Shown in pieces: positions 31,130-39,115 of a stretch of DNA of 64,000 nt. The DNA comes from Lysobacteraceae bacterium NML93-0399 (GTDB taxonomy: Bacteria; Pseudomonadota; Gammaproteobacteria; Xanthomonadales; Xanthomonadaceae), in the NCBI GenBank assembly GCA_002307375.1, contig NTJI01000004.1:62001-126000 (forward strand), in the 5' to 3' direction. A program made the position numbers and the translations under genes. The notes beneath the pieces are model-generated. The model worked only from the letters and a program-made list of their open reading frames with translations, was not told where the DNA came from and made no database searches. Within the stretch, counting starts at the first letter, position 1. Each line of letters begins with the position of its first letter.

Positions 31130-34100
31130 ATGAAGAGGAAGCTGCTCGACGCAGCGCTGCTGGCCGCGCTGGCCGGCATGGCATCGACGACCGCGACGGC
31201 GCAGAGCGCCCCCGCGGCGCCGGCCGCCGATGCGGGCGCCGCTGGCGCCGCGACCATGGACTGCGATGCCGACGGCTGCCGCAGCGACGGCGACCTGCTG
31301 TTCCGGCTGCGCACGCGCAGCTACGATCAGCCGGTCACCCGCGGCACCAGCGAGGCGTCCTCGTCTCAGGCGCTGCAGCCCGATCGCCGCGTCAGCGTCG
31401 CGCTGGAACAGCCCGGCCGCGCGACCGCGGTGGGCCAGTTCTCGGTGCAGTTGCCCGGTGGCGGCGCCGTCTGGGCGACCGAGGACCCCAATCTCGGCCA
31501 GCCGGAGCTGTCGGTGTCGGCACCGACGATGGTGCCGTTCGAGGATGGCCGCATCGTCAAGCCGGTGCGCTTCTTCGCGCGCAGCAACTACATCGACTTC
31601 GTCGAGCGGCTGGAGCTGACGCTCTACCGCGCCGCCGATGCCGATCTGATCGAGCCGATCGCGCAGTTCGAACTGCCGCGCTCGACGGTCTCCGACGCCG
31701 AGTGGGACGGCACGCTGCCCGCAGGCCGCCAGTACCGGACCGGCGACGAGCTGGTGTACGTGCTGCGCGCCTATGACGCGGCCGGCAACTTCGACGAAAC
31801 GTTTGTCCAGCGCCTGCAACTGGTGACGCCGGCCGAAGCCGAACGCGGCGCGCAGATGCTGCGCCAGAGCACCGAGCGCGGTCTGGGCATGTCGCTTGGC
31901 GCCGATCAGGCGGCCGCGCAGGCGCTGATCGACAACGTGTTCTCGGGCAATGGCCTGCGCCAGCAGAACATCCCGGTGTACGGCTCGCGCGTGCGCATCA
32001 CCGGCCGCAACCTGCCCGAAGGGCAGGTGCTGCTGATCAACGGGGAGAGCTACCCGGTCGATCTGGAACGCAAGTTCGTCGCCGAGTATCTGATGCCGGT
32101 CGGCCGGCACCGCTTCGACATCGGCCTGCGTGGCCGCGATGGCGAAGTGTCGGAGCACGCGCTCGACGTGGACGTGAGCGGTCGCTACTTCTTCGGTGTC
32201 GGCATCGCCGACGTCACCGTCTATCAGAACAAGGCCAGCGGCCCCGGCCGCGAGATGGCGATGGCCGGGCGCGAGGACGACATCCTCAGCGATGGGCGCC
32301 TGGCGTTCTACGGCAAGGGCAAGATCGCCGGCAAGTACCTGATCACTGCGCAGGCCGACACCCAGAACCGGCCGCTGAGTGACCTGTTCGACGGCTTCAC
32401 ATCGGCCGATCCGCAGGACATCTTCCGCCGCGTCGATCCGGACCTGTACTACCCGACCTACGGCGACGACTCCACGACCTATCGCGATGTCGACACCATG
32501 GGCCGGTTCTACGTGCGCATGGACTGGGACAAGAACCAGGCACTGTGGGGCAACTTCTCGACCGGCTTCACCGGCACCGAGTACGGGCAGTACCAGCGAG
32601 CGCTCTACGGCGCCGCGCTGGCCTGGCGCTCGCGCATGGCCAATGCCTGGGGCGATCCGGGGACCGAATTGCGTGCGTTCGTGTCCGAGGCGCAGACCGC
32701 GCCGGGCCACAGTGAGTTCTCCGGTACCGGCGGCAGCCTGTACTACCTGCGCCACACCGACGTGCTGCCGGGCTCGGAGCAGGTCGTGGTCGAGGTCCGC
32801 GATCCGACCACCGGCCGTGTCGAAGCGCGGACGGTGCTGCTGCGCGGCGCCGACTACGAGATCAACGAGCTGCAGGGCCGCATCATGCTGACCCGTCCGC
32901 TCTCGCAGGTCAGCCGCGAGAACCTGCCCACGATCATCCGCGACCAGCCGCTCGACGGCTTCGATGTGCGCATGCTCGTCGACTACGAGTGGGTGCCCAG
33001 CGGATTCGACCCCGACGAGATCACCGCCGGCCTGCGCGGCAAGCACTGGTTCGGCAATCACGTCGGCGTCGGTGCGACCTGGGTCGATGAAAGCCGGGCA
33101 GGCGAAGACTACACGCTGATGTCGGCCGACCTCACGCTGCAGGCCGGCAAGGGCACCTACCTCAAGATCGAGCACAGCCGCACCGAGGCGACCAGCGCCC
33201 CGGTGTTTTTCTCCAGCGACGGCGGCCTGACGTTCGAGCAGCTCAATCCGGTCGGCCCGCGCGAGGGCGAAGCCACCGCGGTCGAAGCCCGCGCGAACTT
33301 CCGCGAGCTCGGCTGGACCACCAGCGATTGGAGCACCGGTGCGTGGTGGCGTCGCGTGGATGCCGGCTTTTCGGTCGCGCGCTTCGACATCGGCGCCGAT
33401 GTCGAGGAGTACGGGGCCGAGGTGCTGGGCGAGTTCGGTCGCGATGTCGGCTTCTACGCGCGCTACAGCTGTGCCGAGCGCGGTGCCGAGACCCTGACCC
33501 AGACCCAGGCAGTGACCGAGTGGCGCTTGTCGGATGTCAACGCGCTTGCCGCCGAGATCCGCCGCGTCGAGGAAGGCCGCCTTGGCGGCGATGCGACCGG
33601 TGTGCTCGGTGCGTTGCGCTACACACACCGCTTCGGCACCGCGCTGGACGTCTTCGGCACCGCGCAACTGACGCTCGACGACGACGGCGGTTACGCCGAC
33701 AACGATGCCTACACCCTGGGCGGCCGTTACAACTTCGCCAACCTGTCGAACGTGGGCGCCGAAGTCACGACCGGCGATCGCGGCGACGCGGCGCAGATCA
33801 ACGGCGAGTACCGCCTGACCCCGCAGCACAGCTTCTACGGCGCATACACCTACTCGACCGATACCACCGAGTACGACCCGCTGTTCAACCGTTCGCAGCA
33901 GAACGGCTGGACACTGGGCCAGCGCTGGCGGCTGTCGAACCAGGTCAACCTGTTCAACGAAAGCCAGTTCCTCAAGTCCCGCTACGAGTCCGGCCTGGCG
34001 CATACCTACGGCATGGATTTCTACCCGGCGATCGGCTGGAACCTCGGCCTGACATTGTCGGACGGTGATCTGACCAACCGCGATGGCGGCCAGATCGACC

Positions 34101-34816
34101 GGCGCGCGATCAGCGTGTCGGGCGGGCGGACCTCGTCCAGGACCGACTGGCAGAGCAAGATCGAGTGGCGCGAGGACAGCGGCGTGGAGCGGCGGACCCA
34201 GTGGGTCACGACCAACCGGGTGCAGCATCGCCTCAACGAAAGCTGGCGCGTGGCCGCCCGCTTCAACTACGCCGATACCCAGGACGACCTGAACCCGGCG
34301 GCCAGCGCGAAGTTCATCGAGAGCAACCTCGGTTTCGCCTTCCGGCCGTGGGACAGCTCGCGCTGGGGCCTGTTCGGCCGCTACACCTACCTCTACGACC
34401 TGGCGACGCTGGGCCAGATCGGCGGCGCGCAGTACGACCAGAAGTCCCAGGTGCTGTCACTGGAGGGCGTGTACCGCCTCGACGATCACTGGGAGCTGGC
34501 CGGCAAGGTGGCGCGGCGCGAGGGCGAAGCGCGCTACGGACGTGGGACCGGCGCATGGTTCGATTCAGCGACGACTTTTGCGGCCACCCAGTTGCGCTAC
34601 GAGTTGCTGCATCGCTGGCATGCGCTGGCCGAGTACCGCTGGCTCGACGTCGACGACGGCGGCACCCGCCAGGGCTGGATGGTCGGCGTGGACCGCGACA
34701 TCGGCCGCAATTTCCGGGTCGGTGTGGGCTACAACTTCACCGATTTCAGTGACGACCTGACCGACTTCGACTACGACCACCGCGGCTTCTATATCAACTT
34801 CGTGGGCAGCTACTGA
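31130..34816 (+). CDS. Outer-membrane beta-barrel partner of the surface protein
   Basis: A 1,228-residue secreted protein with a signal peptide (KRKLLDAALLAALAGMASTTATA). An N-terminal beta-rich periplasmic region (about 40-370) is followed by a long C-terminal part of alternating strands and tight turns, ending in RGFYINFVGSY; a terminal aromatic is typical of barrel proteins. It starts 14 bases after the surface-protein stop, with GGGGA upstream of ATG 31130, so the two are co-expressed. It may assemble, export or tether the giant protein. No enzyme motif was seen and the family was not named with certainty. Confidence 0.8.
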   Translation: MKRKLLDAALLAALAGMASTTATAQSAPAAPAADAGAAGAATMDCDADGCRSDGDLLFRLRTRSYDQPVTRGTSEASSSQALQPDRRVSVALEQPGRATAVGQFSVQLPGGGAVWATEDPNLGQPELSVSAPTMVPFEDGRIVKPVRFFARSNYIDFVERLELTLYRAADADLIEPIAQFELPRSTVSDAEWDGTLPAGRQYRTGDELVYVLRAYDAAGNFDETFVQRLQLVTPAEAERGAQMLRQSTERGLGMSLGADQAAAQALIDNVFSGNGLRQQNIPVYGSRVRITGRNLPEGQVLLINGESYPVDLERKFVAEYLMPVGRHRFDIGLRGRDGEVSEHALDVDVSGRYFFGVGIADVTVYQNKASGPGREMAMAGREDDILSDGRLAFYGKGKIAGKYLITAQADTQNRPLSDLFDGFTSADPQDIFRRVDPDLYYPTYGDDSTTYRDVDTMGRFYVRMDWDKNQALWGNFSTGFTGTEYGQYQRALYGAALAWRSRMANAWGDPGTELRAFVSEAQTAPGHSEFSGTGGSLYYLRHTDVLPGSEQVVVEVRDPTTGRVEARTVLLRGADYEINELQGRIMLTRPLSQVSRENLPTIIRDQPLDGFDVRMLVDYEWVPSGFDPDEITAGLRGKHWFGNHVGVGATWVDESRAGEDYTLMSADLTLQAGKGTYLKIEHSRTEATSAPVFFSSDGGLTFEQLNPVGPREGEATAVEARANFRELGWTTSDWSTGAWWRRVDAGFSVARFDIGADVEEYGAEVLGEFGRDVGFYARYSCAERGAETLTQTQAVTEWRLSDVNALAAEIRRVEEGRLGGDATGVLGALRYTHRFGTALDVFGTAQLTLDDDGGYADNDAYTLGGRYNFANLSNVGAEVTTGDRGDAAQINGEYRLTPQHSFYGAYTYSTDTTEYDPLFNRSQQNGWTLGQRWRLSNQVNLFNESQFLKSRYESGLAHTYGMDFYPAIGWNLGLTLSDGDLTNRDGGQIDRRAISVSGGRTSSRTDWQSKIEWREDSGVERRTQWVTTNRVQHRLNESWRVAARFNYADTQDDLNPAASAKFIESNLGFAFRPWDSSRWGLFGRYTYLYDLATLGQIGGAQYDQKSQVLSLEGVYRLDDHWELAGKVARREGEARYGRGTGAWFDSATTFAATQLRYELLHRWHALAEYRWLDVDDGGTRQGWMVGVDRDIGRNFRVGVGYNFTDFSDDLTDFDYDHRGFYINFVGSY

Positions 34817-34836
34817 CCACGCTTACCTGCCAGTTC

Positions 34837-34866
34837 GACGCCTGCCGGCCGACGCCGGCAGGCGTC
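34837..34866. terminator. Terminator-like hairpin between convergent genes
   Basis: A perfect 13-bp stem GACGCCTGCCGGC/GCCGGCAGGCGTC with a CGAC loop, lying between the barrel gene and the convergent kinase gene. There is no T-run on either strand, so it may be a bidirectional Rho-assisted site rather than an intrinsic terminator. Confidence 0.5.
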
Positions 34867-34934
34867 GCAACTTCCGCGCGAACACCTGATTCGTGTTGCT
34901 CGCGTGTAAAGCCGATGGAGCTCGCGCTGGCCGC

Positions 34935-36302
34935 TCAGGCCGCTCGTCCGTTTTTCTGCTGCTCTTCCTTGGACGTCGGCAATCGGATCACGAACGTGGC
35001 GCCTTTGCCTGGTCTGCTGTCCACGGCAATCGTGCCCTGCGAGTCAGCCACCAGACCTGCAACGACCGCGAGCCCAAGGCCGGTCCCCTGGCCCGCTGGC
35101 CTGGTCGTGAAGAACGGATCGAAGATGTGTTTCAAGACATCGGCGGGGATGCCATGCCCGCTGTCGCTGACTTCAATCGAAACGTCATCATCGGTGGCCG
35201 AACGACTCACCCGCAACTGGAAGCGCCCGCCCTCCGGCATTGCCTGGGCCGCGTTCGCGGTGAGGTTGAGGAGCATCAGCGCGAACTGCGCACGATCGAA
35301 CACGATGGGGCAGGGCCGCTCGGTTACATCCAGCACCAGCGAAACGCGCGGCCCCAGTGTCTGACGCAACATGGGCACGATCTCTCGAACAGTGTCCGAC
35401 GCATCGAACCGTTCGAGCTGCTGAACATCGTCGCGTGCAAAGCGCAGCAGCTTGTGCGTGATCGCCGTGGCCCGACGAACCGCCATGTCGATCCCGCTCA
35501 GGACGGCATCCAGCTCCTGTGGACTCTCGGCATGACGACCACGGTCGACGTAGCCGAGCATCAGGGTCAAGAGATGATTGAAATCGTGGGCCACCCCGCT
35601 TGCCATGCGACCCACTGCCTCGACGCGCTGTGCATGCAGCAATTGGGCCTGGGCGCGCTCGCGCGCGGCGATCTCTTCAGACAGAGCTTTGTTGGCGTCA
35701 GCCAATGAAGCGGCCTGGCGCGTTGCTTCGCTCAGACTGCCCCGAAGTGCGGCGGACGTGCGATCGACCACGAACGTGATCAGCAGGAACATAACCGTGC
35801 GCACACCAACATCCGCGAGTGCCTCTCCAAGCGGTTCGCCCGTTCGGTTCGCATCGGTATGTGCGCCCAAGACCATGGCCAGTACCAGAACTGCATACAT
35901 CCCCCAGAGCGCGCGCCGGCCAATCATCATTCCTGCGACAAGCAGCCACATCACCTGGATCGGCTGCTCGAAGGTGTGCGACATCAATCCGGCCATGCTG
36001 TAGGACACCAACATCATGGCGGCCACGACGGCCAGCATCTGGCGGACCGCCCACTGGAATCTTCCCTTGCGGATAAGCAGCAGCGACCAGAGCGCCAAAG
36101 CGCTGATCACCAGACTGGTCACGAGCGATGCGGTTTCGCCGGGCTTCCATGGCAGATCAGTTCCGATTCCGCGGTACAACCACAGCAACGGCGGAAGAAT
36201 CGCAAGCAGACCGAGCACAGCCTGCAGCATTGGCGCGTTGCGGCGATCCACCGGATCGGCGATGCGCGGGGCGTCCAACCAACGAGTGATTCCGGAAGAC
36301 AT
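34935..36302 (-). CDS. Membrane histidine kinase
   Basis: A 455-residue sensor kinase with an N-terminal block of about six membrane helices (roughly 25-195), a short coiled linker (SLADANKALSEEIAARERAQAQL), a DHp domain with the phospho-acceptor His in ASGVAHDFNHLL, and an HATPase domain with N box NLTANAAQAMPEGG and G boxes DSGHGIP and GQGTGLGL. The GVAHDFNH type DHp is the HisKA/NtrB-like class. No cognate regulator is adjacent; the closest is the OmpR-type gene at 22102-22800. The signal is not evident. Confidence 0.88.
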   Translation of the reverse strand: MSSGITRWLDAPRIADPVDRRNAPMLQAVLGLLAILPPLLWLYRGIGTDLPWKPGETASLVTSLVISALALWSLLLIRKGRFQWAVRQMLAVVAAMMLVSYSMAGLMSHTFEQPIQVMWLLVAGMMIGRRALWGMYAVLVLAMVLGAHTDANRTGEPLGEALADVGVRTVMFLLITFVVDRTSAALRGSLSEATRQAASLADANKALSEEIAARERAQAQLLHAQRVEAVGRMASGVAHDFNHLLTLMLGYVDRGRHAESPQELDAVLSGIDMAVRRATAITHKLLRFARDDVQQLERFDASDTVREIVPMLRQTLGPRVSLVLDVTERPCPIVFDRAQFALMLLNLTANAAQAMPEGGRFQLRVSRSATDDDVSIEVSDSGHGIPADVLKHIFDPFFTTRPAGQGTGLGLAVVAGLVADSQGTIAVDSRPGKGATFVIRLPTSKEEQQKNGRAA

Positions 36303-36305
36303 CAA

Positions 36306-36618
36306 CGGTTCCTATCAAAGGGGCATGTCGGCTGCGCAGGATCGGCGACGCGATCCGATGCGGAGCGAGCATAAACCTGGCACGGAAGAAACGTCGAAGG
36401 TCGGCGCGAGTGCAAGGCAATCCAGGCATTCGGGCCTCATGTACGCGATCAGGCTTGTAAATCTGCACCTGATTGCGGTTTGCACCGGCCCACAGGGTAA
36501 GGGTGCAAAACGCTTCGACGCGCCACGCCTAGTCCGGGAATAAGCGGCTGGCAGGTCGGTGCAGTTCCGGCACGGGATTTGCATGAACACATTCGTGACC
36601 CGTTTTCCGAGCACCCGC
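36306..36618. other. Divergent intergenic region with an inverted repeat
   Basis: No gene is supported in these 313 bases between the kinase and the small ORF. An 8-bp inverted repeat TTTGCACC/GGTGCAAA with a 15-base spacer lies at 36479-36509 and could be an operator or an RNA stem. Its owner is unknown. Confidence 0.4.
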
Positions 36619-36933
36619 ATGTCTCAAACCGCGCACTCCACCGTCGTCGCCGGACCTTGGGCGGCCCAGCCCGATTTCAAAGCGCGCCGCACGCCCGAGC
36701 GTCGCCGGGTCGCGCCTCCAGCCGACGCGGCGCAGCTGCGCGAGGGACTGACATCGGCCCAGCTCGTCACGACGGAAGCGTTGGAGATCTTCGGCTGGCG
36801 TCTGGCCTTTGTGCGGCGTCCGCTGTTCCAGGCGCCGATCCCGGTGCTGTTCGACCGGGAGGGCACGCGCCATGTCGTGATACTCGAGGACGGCACCCTG
36901 GACGAACATCCGGTGCTGACGCTGCGCAGCTGA
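36619..36933 (+). CDS. Conserved small protein of unknown function
   Basis: A 104-residue soluble protein starting MSQTAHSTVVAGPW. Its second half has the recognisable pattern FGWRLAFVRRPLFQAPIPVLFDREGTRHVVILEDGTLDEHPVL, seen from memory in small proteins of pseudomonads and xanthomonads. The basic RRTPERRRV stretch comes before it. No signal peptide or membrane helix is seen. Upstream in-frame starts exist (36583). The function is unknown and it may be regulatory or a metal-related protein; the arsenic operon follows on the other strand. Confidence 0.6.
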   Translation: MSQTAHSTVVAGPWAAQPDFKARRTPERRRVAPPADAAQLREGLTSAQLVTTEALEIFGWRLAFVRRPLFQAPIPVLFDREGTRHVVILEDGTLDEHPVLTLRS

Positions 36934-37009
36934 CCGACAGGTGTTGCGACGCCGCGCTGCGGCCGAACACGTTCGCCCGTGGGGGCTCTTACGGCGGGGC
37001 TGCGCAGCG

Positions 37010-38080
37010 TTACGAGCCCCGGCTGCTCCAGCGGCGCGTCCTTTGCCACCACAACGCCACATGCACCAGCGCGATCAGCACCGGCACTTCGACCAGCGGA
37101 CCGATCACCGCGGCAAAGGCGACGGGCGATGCCAGTCCGAACGCGGCGATGGCTACGGCGATCGCGAGTTCGAAGTTGTTGCCCGCGGCCGTAAACGCGA
37201 TTGCTGTAGTGCGCGGATAGTCCTTGGCGATCAGCCTGCCCATCCAGAAGCTCACGGCGAACTGGATCAGAAAGTACAGGGTGAGGGGGATGGCGATGCG
37301 CACCACGTCCATCGGGATGCGCACCACGTCGCCGCCCTTGAGGCTGAACATCGCGACGATGGTGAACAACAGCGCGGCCAACGTGATCGGACTGATCTTC
37401 GGCAGAAACGTCGTTTCGTACCAGGTCTCGCCCTTGGATTTCACCAGCCAGCGCCGGGTGAGGTAGCCGGCGAGGAACGGGATGCCGAGATAGATCAGCA
37501 CCGCCTGCGCGATGGTCCAGGTGCGCACGTCGATGACGCTGCCCTGCAACCCGAACACCGGCGGCAGCCAGCTCAGGAAGAACCACGCGTACGCGCTGAA
37601 GAACAGGATCTGAAACACCGAGTTGAACGCCACCAGGCCGACGACGTACTGGTTGTCGCCCCGCGCCAGCTGGTTCCACACCAGCACCATCGCGATGCAG
37701 CGCGCCAGGCCGATCAGGATCAGGCCGGTCATGTACTCGGGATAGTCGCGCAGGAACAGCACCGCCAGCCCGAACATCAGGAATGGGCCGATCAGCCAGT
37801 TCTGCACCAGCGACAGCGCCAACACGCGGCGGTCCTGGAAGACGTTGGGCAATTCCGCGTAACGCACCTTGGCCAACGGCGGATACATCATCAGGATCAG
37901 CCCGATCGCGATCGGGATGTTGGTCGTACCCCATTTCATCGCATCGAGCGCGGCGGGCAGGCCGTCGAACAGTGCACCCAGTGCGATGCCCAGCGCCATT
38001 GCCGCGAAGATCCACAGGGTGAGCCAGCGGTCGAGGAATGACAGGCGACCCGGTGCGGCCACAGGGGCGGGCGTACTCAT
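37010..38080 (-). CDS. acr3: Arsenite efflux permease ACR3
   Basis: A 356-residue inner-membrane carrier with about ten helices that exports arsenite using the proton-motive force. Family features include [19 protein letters not shown], the conserved cysteine in [14 protein letters not shown] (helix 4, needed for arsenite transport) and the [16 protein letters not shown] segment with the conserved Glu. Its start overlaps the arsC stop (ATGA). The order arsR-arsC-acr3 on one strand forms the standard resistance operon. No arsH or arsA gene is present here. Confidence 0.95.
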   Translation of the reverse strand: MSTPAPVAAPGRLSFLDRWLTLWIFAAMALGIALGALFDGLPAALDAMKWGTTNIPIAIGLILMMYPPLAKVRYAELPNVFQDRRVLALSLVQNWLIGPFLMFGLAVLFLRDYPEYMTGLILIGLARCIAMVLVWNQLARGDNQYVVGLVAFNSVFQILFFSAYAWFFLSWLPPVFGLQGSVIDVRTWTIAQAVLIYLGIPFLAGYLTRRWLVKSKGETWYETTFLPKISPITLAALLFTIVAMFSLKGGDVVRIPMDVVRIAIPLTLYFLIQFAVSFWMGRLIAKDYPRTTAIAFTAAGNNFELAIAVAIAAFGLASPVAFAAVIGPLVEVPVLIALVHVALWWQRTRRWSSRGS

Positions 38081-38568
38081 CCGACGTCGGCGATCGGTTC
38101 GAGCAGCGCCTTGACCGCGGCCTTGTCGGCCCAGACGTTGTCACGGATGTCGAGGAAGGCGCGCATGCGCTTCTGGATGATTGCGTGGGCGTCCGCAAAT
38201 GCCGCGCGCTTGTCTGCATCGCTGCCGGTCACCGCGGCGGGGTCGAACAGGCCCCAGTGCACGCGCACGAAATCGCCATGGACGACGGGGCAGGTCTCGT
38301 TGGCGGCGCTGTCGCAGACGGTGACGATCAGGTCCATCGGTGCGGCGGTCTGCGCCGAAAACTCGTCCCAGGATTTGCTGCGCAGGTTGTCGGTGGGAAA
38401 ACCTTCGCGCTGCAACTGCTCGATGGCGAACGGATTGACCCGGCCGGCCGGCTGGCTGCCGGCGCTGTAAGCCTCGTAACGGCCCACGCCCCAGGCGCGC
38501 AAGGTGGCTTCGGCCAGCACGCTGCGTGCGGAGTTGCCGGTACACAGGAAAAGGACGCGTCGGGTCAT
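38077..38568 (-). CDS. arsC: Arsenate reductase (thioredoxin-type, LMW-phosphatase fold)
   Basis: A 163-residue ArsC that reduces arsenate to arsenite for export by ACR3. The N terminus [20 protein letters not shown] carries the anion-binding loop with the first catalytic cysteine (Cys9). Further cysteines lie in [14 protein letters not shown], which fits the thioredoxin-coupled class. The ATG at 38568 is chosen because the loop must be near the N terminus; an upstream in-frame extension to 38625 is not needed. It is 44 bases downstream of arsR. Confidence 0.94.
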   Translation of the reverse strand: MTRRVLFLCTGNSARSVLAEATLRAWGVGRYEAYSAGSQPAGRVNPFAIEQLQREGFPTDNLRSKSWDEFSAQTAAPMDLIVTVCDSAANETCPVVHGDFVRVHWGLFDPAAVTGSDADKRAAFADAHAIIQKRMRAFLDIRDNVWADKAAVKALLEPIADVG

Positions 38569-38612
38569 GGGAAGGCTCGCTGATGGAAGAAAAAGTGGGC
38601 AGCCGGACGACT

Positions 38613-38936
38613 TCAGGACGTGCAACTTGCAGACGGCGGACAGTCGCTTCCATCACCTGCGCAGCAGTTTTCGGTGAGATAAGCGACCAGCGCGGTCATC
38701 GCGTCGAAGTCGGCCTGGTACCGGATAGTCCGGCCGCGCTGCTCGCTGGTGATCAGTCCGGCGGCGGCGAGCGCCTTGAGATGGAAGGAGAGAGTGGCCC
38801 CCGGCAGGTCCAAGGCCTCGGCGAGGTCGCCTGGCAGGCGTCCACTGCGGCCGGCCTGGACCAGCAACCGGAACACGGAAAGCCGGGTGGTGTGGCCAAG
38901 AGCGGATAGGGCATTCGTCGCGGCTGCGTGTTCCAT
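38613..38936 (-). CDS. arsR: Arsenic-responsive repressor ArsR
   Basis: A 107-residue winged-helix repressor of the ArsR/SmtB family (ALSALGHTTRLSVFRLLVQAG, LDLPGATLSFHLKALAAAGLI). It lacks the usual alpha3 Cys-V-C box, and instead has a C-terminal cysteine cluster ENCCAGDGSDCPPSASC that is a likely arsenite site. The start ATG at 38936 has no ribosome site. It coincides with an inverted repeat and a TATTCT -10-like element about 10 bases upstream, so the mRNA may be leaderless. It controls arsC and acr3 and probably itself. Confidence 0.92.
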   Translation of the reverse strand: MEHAAATNALSALGHTTRLSVFRLLVQAGRSGRLPGDLAEALDLPGATLSFHLKALAAAGLITSEQRGRTIRYQADFDAMTALVAYLTENCCAGDGSDCPPSASCTS

Positions 38937-38958
38937 ATTTCTAGAATAGTCGAAATAT
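38935..38958 (-). promoter_or_regulatory. ArsR operator overlapping the arsR start
   Basis: A 7-bp inverted repeat ATATTTC/GAAATAT with a 10-base spacer, which includes the TATTCT -10-like element. It overlaps the arsR initiation codon, so bound repressor would block the promoter. Confidence 0.6.
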
Positions 38959-39043
38959 TGAGGCAAGGGAGTATGGTGATCGGTTTTTCCTGATGTCTGC
39001 CCTGCGAAACCTCCCGCCACCGAGCGCATCGCGCCCGCGGCGC

Positions 39044-39087
39044 GGCGGGGGATCGCGGAGGCGCATGCACCTCCGCGATCCCCCGCC
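39044..39087. repeat. 18-bp perfect inverted repeat
   Basis: GGCGGGGGATCGCGGAGG and its exact complement are separated by eight bases (CGCATGCA). The structure lies just past the end of the znuD-like gene (stop at 39116), upstream of the ars promoter. There is no T-run, so it could be a Rho-type terminator or REP-like element separating the two minus-strand operons. Confidence 0.75.
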
Positions 39088-39115
39088 ATCCAGAACGAAC
39101 GGCGCTATGCCTGCT

